Positions 24,816 to 28,116 of a stretch of 28,116 nucleotides of DNA are shown here, piece by piece; positions within the stretch are counted from its first letter, which is position 1; the number at the start of each line of letters is the position of its first letter. The DNA lies in the NCBI GenBank assembly GCA_002337925.1, contig DDHB01000012.1, positions 20,863 to 48,978 of the forward strand, read 5' to 3'. Source of the DNA: Sporomusaceae bacterium UBA1887 (GTDB taxonomy: Bacteria > Bacillota > Negativicutes > Sporomusales > DSM-15969). Under the pieces are notes generated by a model, which saw only the letters and a list, made by a program, of their open reading frames with translations, had not been told where the DNA came from and did not search any database. Made by a program: the position numbers and the translations under genes.

Positions 24816-24923
24816 GAACGCAAGCTTGGCACTTTGGCGGAAGGGCTTGGCATGGGTTTTCCCGGTAATCTCGTACAGATTGGTGCAGCAGCCGTTATCG
24901 TACTGCCTGTTTATCAAAATTAA
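24816..24923 (+). pseudogene. C-terminal remnant of a membrane protein (possibly an ECF S-component)
   Basis: Reading from 24816 to TAA 24921-24923 gives a short stretch ending LGMGFPGNLVQIGAAAVI and LPVYQN, which looks like the last helix of an integral membrane protein. The PGNLVQ-hydrophobic-LPVY pattern recalls C-termini of ECF transporter substrate-binding components. An in-frame TAA lies just before it, with no SD or start. The rest of the gene appears to be lost. Family assignment is tentative. Confidence 0.4.
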
Positions 24924-24967
24924 GAAAGTATGTGGCTGTTGCTCCTAGGACGGGCGACTGCAAATAA

Positions 24968-25027
24968 AAAAGATAAAGGACCCGCAATGCTAGATAAAAG
25001 AGCGCTGCAGGTCCTTTATCTTTTATT
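24968..25027 (+). terminator. Long-stem terminator before korA
   Basis: A perfect 15-bp stem pairs AAAAGATAAAGGACC (24968-24982) with GGTCCTTTATCTTTT (25010-25024). A and T runs on both sides make it likely to work in both directions. It insulates the 2-oxoacid oxidoreductase genes from the T-box transporter transcript. Confidence 0.85.
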
Positions 25028-25101
25028 GGTAAGGTGCAGTTAGCAGGAATTGGGCTGATTATTCTGGAAATTGTAAATCATAAGCAGAGGAGGGATTGAC
25101 G

Positions 25102-26859
25102 TTGAAAAAGACCGCAGCCGATATCTCCTGGACAGTTGGCGGTCAGCAGGGAGAAGGCATTGAAAGTGCCGGTGACAGATTTGCCACCGCTCTTAACCAG
25201 TTGGGCTATTATTTATATGGGCACCGTCATTTCTCGTCCCGGATCAAAGGTGGCCATACCCATTACAAAATACGTATTAGTAAAAGCCCCGTTGGCACTG
25301 TAACCGATGAACTCAACATCTTGGTTGCTTTCGATCAGGAAACTATTGCTGCTAACATTCATGAAATGAACCGGTCTGGCGTTATTCTGGCTGATGCTAA
25401 ATTCCGGCCCGTATTGCAGCAAGCGCTGGATATGCCGGAGCTGTTTATTTTGCCCCTTACGGAGATTGCGGCTGGCCATGGCTCGCCGCTCATGAAAAAC
25501 AGTGTTGCCCTTGGAGCGACGGCTGCACTTATCGGAGTGACTCCAGCCGATTTCGCTGGGGTTATTGCTGCTGCCTTTGCGAAGAAGCCTGAGGTTCTGG
25601 ACAACAATTTAAAGGCGCTGCAAGGCGGGTTTGATTTTATCAGGGAGTACGGCTCTCATCTGATCAATTGCTGCCCATTGCCCCACCCGCAGCTGGGCGA
25701 ACGTCTTTTTATGCTGGGAAATGAGGCCATTGCACTTGGTGCACTGGCAGCAGGGGCGAAATTTATGGCGGCGTATCCAATTACGCCGGCTTCGGAAATT
25801 ATGGAATACATGATTGAAAAACTGCCGCAATTTGGAGGTGCAGTTATTCAGACTGAGGATGAAATAGCCGCCTGTACCATGGCTATCGGTGCTAATCATG
25901 CCGGGGCCAGAGCCTTCACTGCAACTTCAGGGCCGGGGTTTTCCTTGATGCAGGAAGGCATCGGTCTGGCTGCTATGACGGAAACTCCGCTAGTAGTGAT
26001 TGATACCCAGCGCGGTGGTCCCAGTACCGGACTACCGACAAAGCATGAGCAATCCGACATCCTTGCAGCCGTTTTCGGCACCCATGGCGACGCGGCAAAA
26101 ATAGTGATTGCTCCCGGTACTGCAGCCGAAGCTTTCACCGATACGGTAGAGGCTTTTAATTTAGCTGAGGAATACCAATGTCCCGTAATTTTACTAAGTG
26201 ATTTGCAATTATCGCTCTGCAAACAAACGATGGAGCCGCCGAACCTTGATCAGGTGACTGTCCGGCGGGGAAGCATTCTGACTGCAGGTGATTTAGCGCC
26301 GCTTAAAACCAATGCCTATTTTAAGCGGTTTGAGCCTTCGGCAACTGGTATTTCTGCCAGGGTGCTGCCTGGTACGGAGAATGGCATGTACCTGGTCACA
26401 GGTCTTGAACATGATTCTGTCGGCAAGCCTGCAGAGGCATCTGCCAATCGCATTGCCCAGATGGATAAGCGGTTAAATAAGTTAAAAGACCTGGCTGTTC
26501 GTTTTCCCGTGCCTTTTTATGCGCAAGCTCCATTTGAGCACTGTGAGCTGCTGGTGATTGGTACCGGTGCGAGCCGGGGCGCCATTGAAGAAGCCATTGT
26601 GTCCTTGCTTGCAGATGGATATCGTGTCAACCATATCCACCTGCGGCTGCTGCATCCGCTGCCAAGTACATTATTATTTCCCTTGCTCAGCACGGCGGCA
26701 CGGATATTGGTTGTCGATCATAATGCTACTGCTCAACTGGCAGCTCTTATCCGCATGCAAGTGGGGGGAGGACACGATATTCGCAGTCTTCTCAAATACG
26801 ATGGTGACATCCTGCGTCCGGCGCAGGTTTATCAAGCTTGCAGGGAGGCTTTAGTATGA
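25102..26859 (+). CDS. korA: 2-oxoacid:ferredoxin oxidoreductase, fused gamma-alpha subunit
   Basis: The large subunit of an anaerobic 2-oxoacid oxidoreductase that, with KorB, converts a 2-keto acid and CoA to acyl-CoA and CO2 while reducing ferredoxin, or the reverse. Residues about 1-190 are the gamma domain (VGGQQGEGIESAGDRFATAL, RIKGGHTHY). From about 205 onward comes the alpha domain (GNEAIALGALAAG, AAYPITPASEIMEYM, ATSGPGFSLMQEG). The start is TTG 25102, eight bases after AGGAGG. TTG 25096 is too close to it. It overlaps korB by ATGA. 2-oxoglutarate is the default substrate of this two-subunit type, but branched-chain keto acids are possible. Two-subunit layout without a separate ferredoxin subunit is typical. 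Confidence 0.9.
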   Translation: MKKTAADISWTVGGQQGEGIESAGDRFATALNQLGYYLYGHRHFSSRIKGGHTHYKIRISKSPVGTVTDELNILVAFDQETIAANIHEMNRSGVILADAKFRPVLQQALDMPELFILPLTEIAAGHGSPLMKNSVALGATAALIGVTPADFAGVIAAAFAKKPEVLDNNLKALQGGFDFIREYGSHLINCCPLPHPQLGERLFMLGNEAIALGALAAGAKFMAAYPITPASEIMEYMIEKLPQFGGAVIQTEDEIAACTMAIGANHAGARAFTATSGPGFSLMQEGIGLAAMTETPLVVIDTQRGGPSTGLPTKHEQSDILAAVFGTHGDAAKIVIAPGTAAEAFTDTVEAFNLAEEYQCPVILLSDLQLSLCKQTMEPPNLDQVTVRRGSILTAGDLAPLKTNAYFKRFEPSATGISARVLPGTENGMYLVTGLEHDSVGKPAEASANRIAQMDKRLNKLKDLAVRFPVPFYAQAPFEHCELLVIGTGASRGAIEEAIVSLLADGYRVNHIHLRLLHPLPSTLLFPLLSTAARILVVDHNATAQLAALIRMQVGGGHDIRSLLKYDGDILRPAQVYQACREALV

Positions 26860-27719
26860 GTAATGCCGCCGATTTTAAAAATGGTATCAAACCAAACTGG
26901 TGCCCGGGCTGTGGTCATTTCGGCATTCAGAATGCGATTCAGCAGGCTGTTGCTAATGCCGGCCTAAAGCCCCATCAACTGTCAATAGTCTCCGGGATCG
27001 GCTGTTCCGGCCGCATTTCCGGTTATCTTTACGCCTATGGATTTCATGCACTGCACGGGAGAGCACTGCCGGTGGCGCAGGGGATTAAGATGGGCAACCG
27101 CGACCTAAAGGTCATTGCCTGCAGCGGTGACGGCGACGCTTTTGCCATCGGCCTTGGCCATACCATTCATGCTATCCGGCGTAACATGGATATTACCTAC
27201 ATTGTCATGGATAATCATGTCTATGGACTGACAAAAGGGCAGACTTCACCGCGAAGTGATATCGGTTTTCAAACAAAGTCGACTCCTCATGGAGCAGTAG
27301 ATGCGCCGCTCGCTGCGCTGGAAACCGCTCTGGCGGCAGGTGCGACGTTTATTGCGCAGGGTTTTTCCCTGAATCTGGCCGAATTAACTGCATTGATTGA
27401 ACAGGGAATGGCTCATAAAGGCTTTGCATTTATCAATGTTTTTAGTCCCTGTGTTACCTTCAACAGGCACAATACCTACGACTGGTACAGACAGAACATT
27501 ACCAGCCTTTCATCTATTGATGGCTATGATCCAGGCAATCGCATACAGGCAATGACGACGGTTATGGAACATAAAGGATTGGTCACCGGTCTTGTATACC
27601 GGAGTGACGAGCGGGCTGATTATCAAACCGCGACAGCATTCGCTGCTACGCCTTTGTGCCAGGCCGCTGGCAGGCCTGAGATAAGCCAGTTGCAGCAACT
27701 GCTGGATGAATTCCGCTAA
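26856..27719 (+). CDS. korB: 2-oxoacid:ferredoxin oxidoreductase, beta (TPP-binding) subunit
   Basis: A 287-residue partner of KorA that holds thiamine diphosphate and one [4Fe-4S] cluster. Cluster cysteines are visible in WCPGCGHFGI, SGIGCSGR and FSPCVTFN. The TPP/Mg motif is GDGDAFAIGLGHTIHAIRRN with VMDNHVYGLTKGQTSP. The length is normal for KorB. The ATG at 26856 sits in an ATGA overlap with the korA stop and has GGGAGG upstream, so translation is coupled. A TTG at 26838 precedes the SD and is rejected. A terminator follows. Confidence 0.93.
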   Translation: MSNAADFKNGIKPNWCPGCGHFGIQNAIQQAVANAGLKPHQLSIVSGIGCSGRISGYLYAYGFHALHGRALPVAQGIKMGNRDLKVIACSGDGDAFAIGLGHTIHAIRRNMDITYIVMDNHVYGLTKGQTSPRSDIGFQTKSTPHGAVDAPLAALETALAAGATFIAQGFSLNLAELTALIEQGMAHKGFAFINVFSPCVTFNRHNTYDWYRQNITSLSSIDGYDPGNRIQAMTTVMEHKGLVTGLVYRSDERADYQTATAFAATPLCQAAGRPEISQLQQLLDEFR

Positions 27720-27733
27720 ACAGGAGTCTGTAG

Positions 27734-27778
27734 CAACTACCTTTCTGTAAAAAAACTGCAGGAGGGTAGTTGTTTATC
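27734..27778 (+). terminator. Terminator after korB
   Basis: CAACTACC (27734-27741) pairs perfectly with GGTAGTTG (27765-27772), with a secondary CTG/CAG pairing inside, and TTTATCTATTT follows. Confidence 0.7.
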
Positions 27779-27781
27779 TAT

Positions 27782-27810
27782 TTACAGGAACAAATGTTCT
27801 GTGATATAGT
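27782..27810 (+). promoter_or_regulatory. recA promoter
   Basis: TTACAG (27782-27787), a 17-base spacer and TATAGT (27805-27810). A LexA box fills the spacer and a second one covers the expected start site. Confidence 0.75.
27788..27799. promoter_or_regulatory. LexA (SOS) box 1
   Basis: GAACAAATGTTC is a perfect match to the GAAC-N4-GTTC core of Firmicutes SOS boxes. It sits between the -35 and -10 of recA, so LexA binding would block RNA polymerase. Confidence 0.85.
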
Positions 27811-27816
27811 TAATAC

Positions 27817-27828
27817 AAACAAACGTTC
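27817..27828. promoter_or_regulatory. LexA (SOS) box 2, one mismatch
   Basis: AAACAAACGTTC differs from GAAC-N4-GTTC at one position and lies at the likely +1 of recA, 17 bases after the first box. Confidence 0.6.
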
Positions 27829-27844
27829 TGGGCGGAGGGGTATT

Positions 27845-28116
27845 ATGGCAGAGAAAGAATTTGGATTGAACAAACCGGGGATGACAAAAGAAAAGGCTCT
27901 TGAAAATGCACTAAAGCAAGTCAGAAAAGATTACGGTGAAGGCTCCATTATGAAGCTTGGGGAAGCTGCCGCTAAAATGAACATAGAGGTAATGCCTACG
28001 GGAGCGTTAGCACTTGACATTGCGTTGGGCGTTGGTGGTGTGCCGAGAGGGCGTGTAATAGAAATATGCGGACCTGAGTCATCCGGTAAAACAACTGTTG
28101 CACTTCATATGATTGC
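27845..28116 (+). CDS. recA: RecA recombinase, 5' part (runs off the window)
   Basis: The first 90 codons of RecA, the DNA strand-exchange ATPase that also triggers LexA self-cleavage. Visible motifs are KALENALKQVRKDYGEGSIMKLG, the conserved turn MPTGALALDIALGVGGVPRGRVIEI, and Walker A GPESSGKTT. The start ATG follows GGCGGAGGGG. The reading frame is open to the last base of the window. Control by two LexA boxes agrees with the gene identity. Confidence 0.97.
   Translation, partial: MAEKEFGLNKPGMTKEKALENALKQVRKDYGEGSIMKLGEAAAKMNIEVMPTGALALDIALGVGGVPRGRVIEICGPESSGKTTVALHMI

Overview
The window looks like chromosomal DNA of an anaerobic, low-to-mid GC Firmicute, most likely a member of the Negativicutes (Sporomusa/Pelosinus type). 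This is inference. It rests on two tRNA-sensing T-box leaders, Firmicutes-type SD sequences and promoters, GAAC-N4-GTTC LexA boxes at recA, a ferredoxin-linked 2-oxoacid oxidoreductase, a superoxide-reductase-type domain and a sulfatase-fold membrane transferase. No rRNA, tRNA, CRISPR array or complete insertion sequence was recognised.

Layout. (1) 48-5672 (+): a pectin-fragment operon with two ABC permeases, a solute-binding lipoprotein, an oligogalacturonate lyase and the transporter ATPase. The first permease carries an in-frame TAA near its C-terminus. (2) 6121-8673 (+): a free-standing adenylation-carrier-thioesterase enzyme whose adenylation domain looks acid-specific rather than amino-acid-specific. 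(3) 8840-13111 (+): a one-component regulator with a nucleotide-cyclase/GTP-cyclohydrolase-III-like middle domain, then a DcuC-family carrier behind a strong promoter and two terminator-like hairpins, then an AbgA-like M20 amidohydrolase. (4) 13217-14794 (+): a T-box leader, probably leucine, in front of a YkvI-family membrane protein. (5) 14935-16891 (+): a nitroreductase and a membrane-anchored purple-acid-phosphatase-like enzyme. (6) 16959-19753 (-): a methyltransferase followed by a phosphoethanolamine/phosphoglycerol-transferase-like membrane protein. (7) 20029-21393 (+): a berberine-bridge-type flavoprotein. (8) 21470-22841 (-): an HTH-desulfoferrodoxin fusion regulator, then a frameshifted flavodoxin-like reductase. 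A small PepSY-TM-like protein is divergent at 23022. (9) 23414-24764 (+): a second T-box, probably isoleucine, in front of a BASS-family transporter, followed by the remnant of another membrane protein. (10) 25102-27711 (+): korA/korB. (11) recA begins at 27845 and runs off the end.

How the parts fit. The first operon would import oligogalacturonides and cleave them inside the cell. The regulator/DcuC/M20 block looks like a regulated uptake-and-hydrolysis unit for an acyl-amino acid or dicarboxylate-like substrate. The two T-box transporters would respond to charging of branched-chain amino acid tRNAs. One lies just upstream of a 2-oxoacid:ferredoxin oxidoreductase, which may act on related keto acids. 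The most unusual items are the HTH-desulfoferrodoxin fusion, which keeps all iron ligands but lacks the catalytic Glu-Lys pair, the T-box control of YkvI and BASS transporters, the tandem hairpin leader of dcuC, and two genes broken by single-base lesions.
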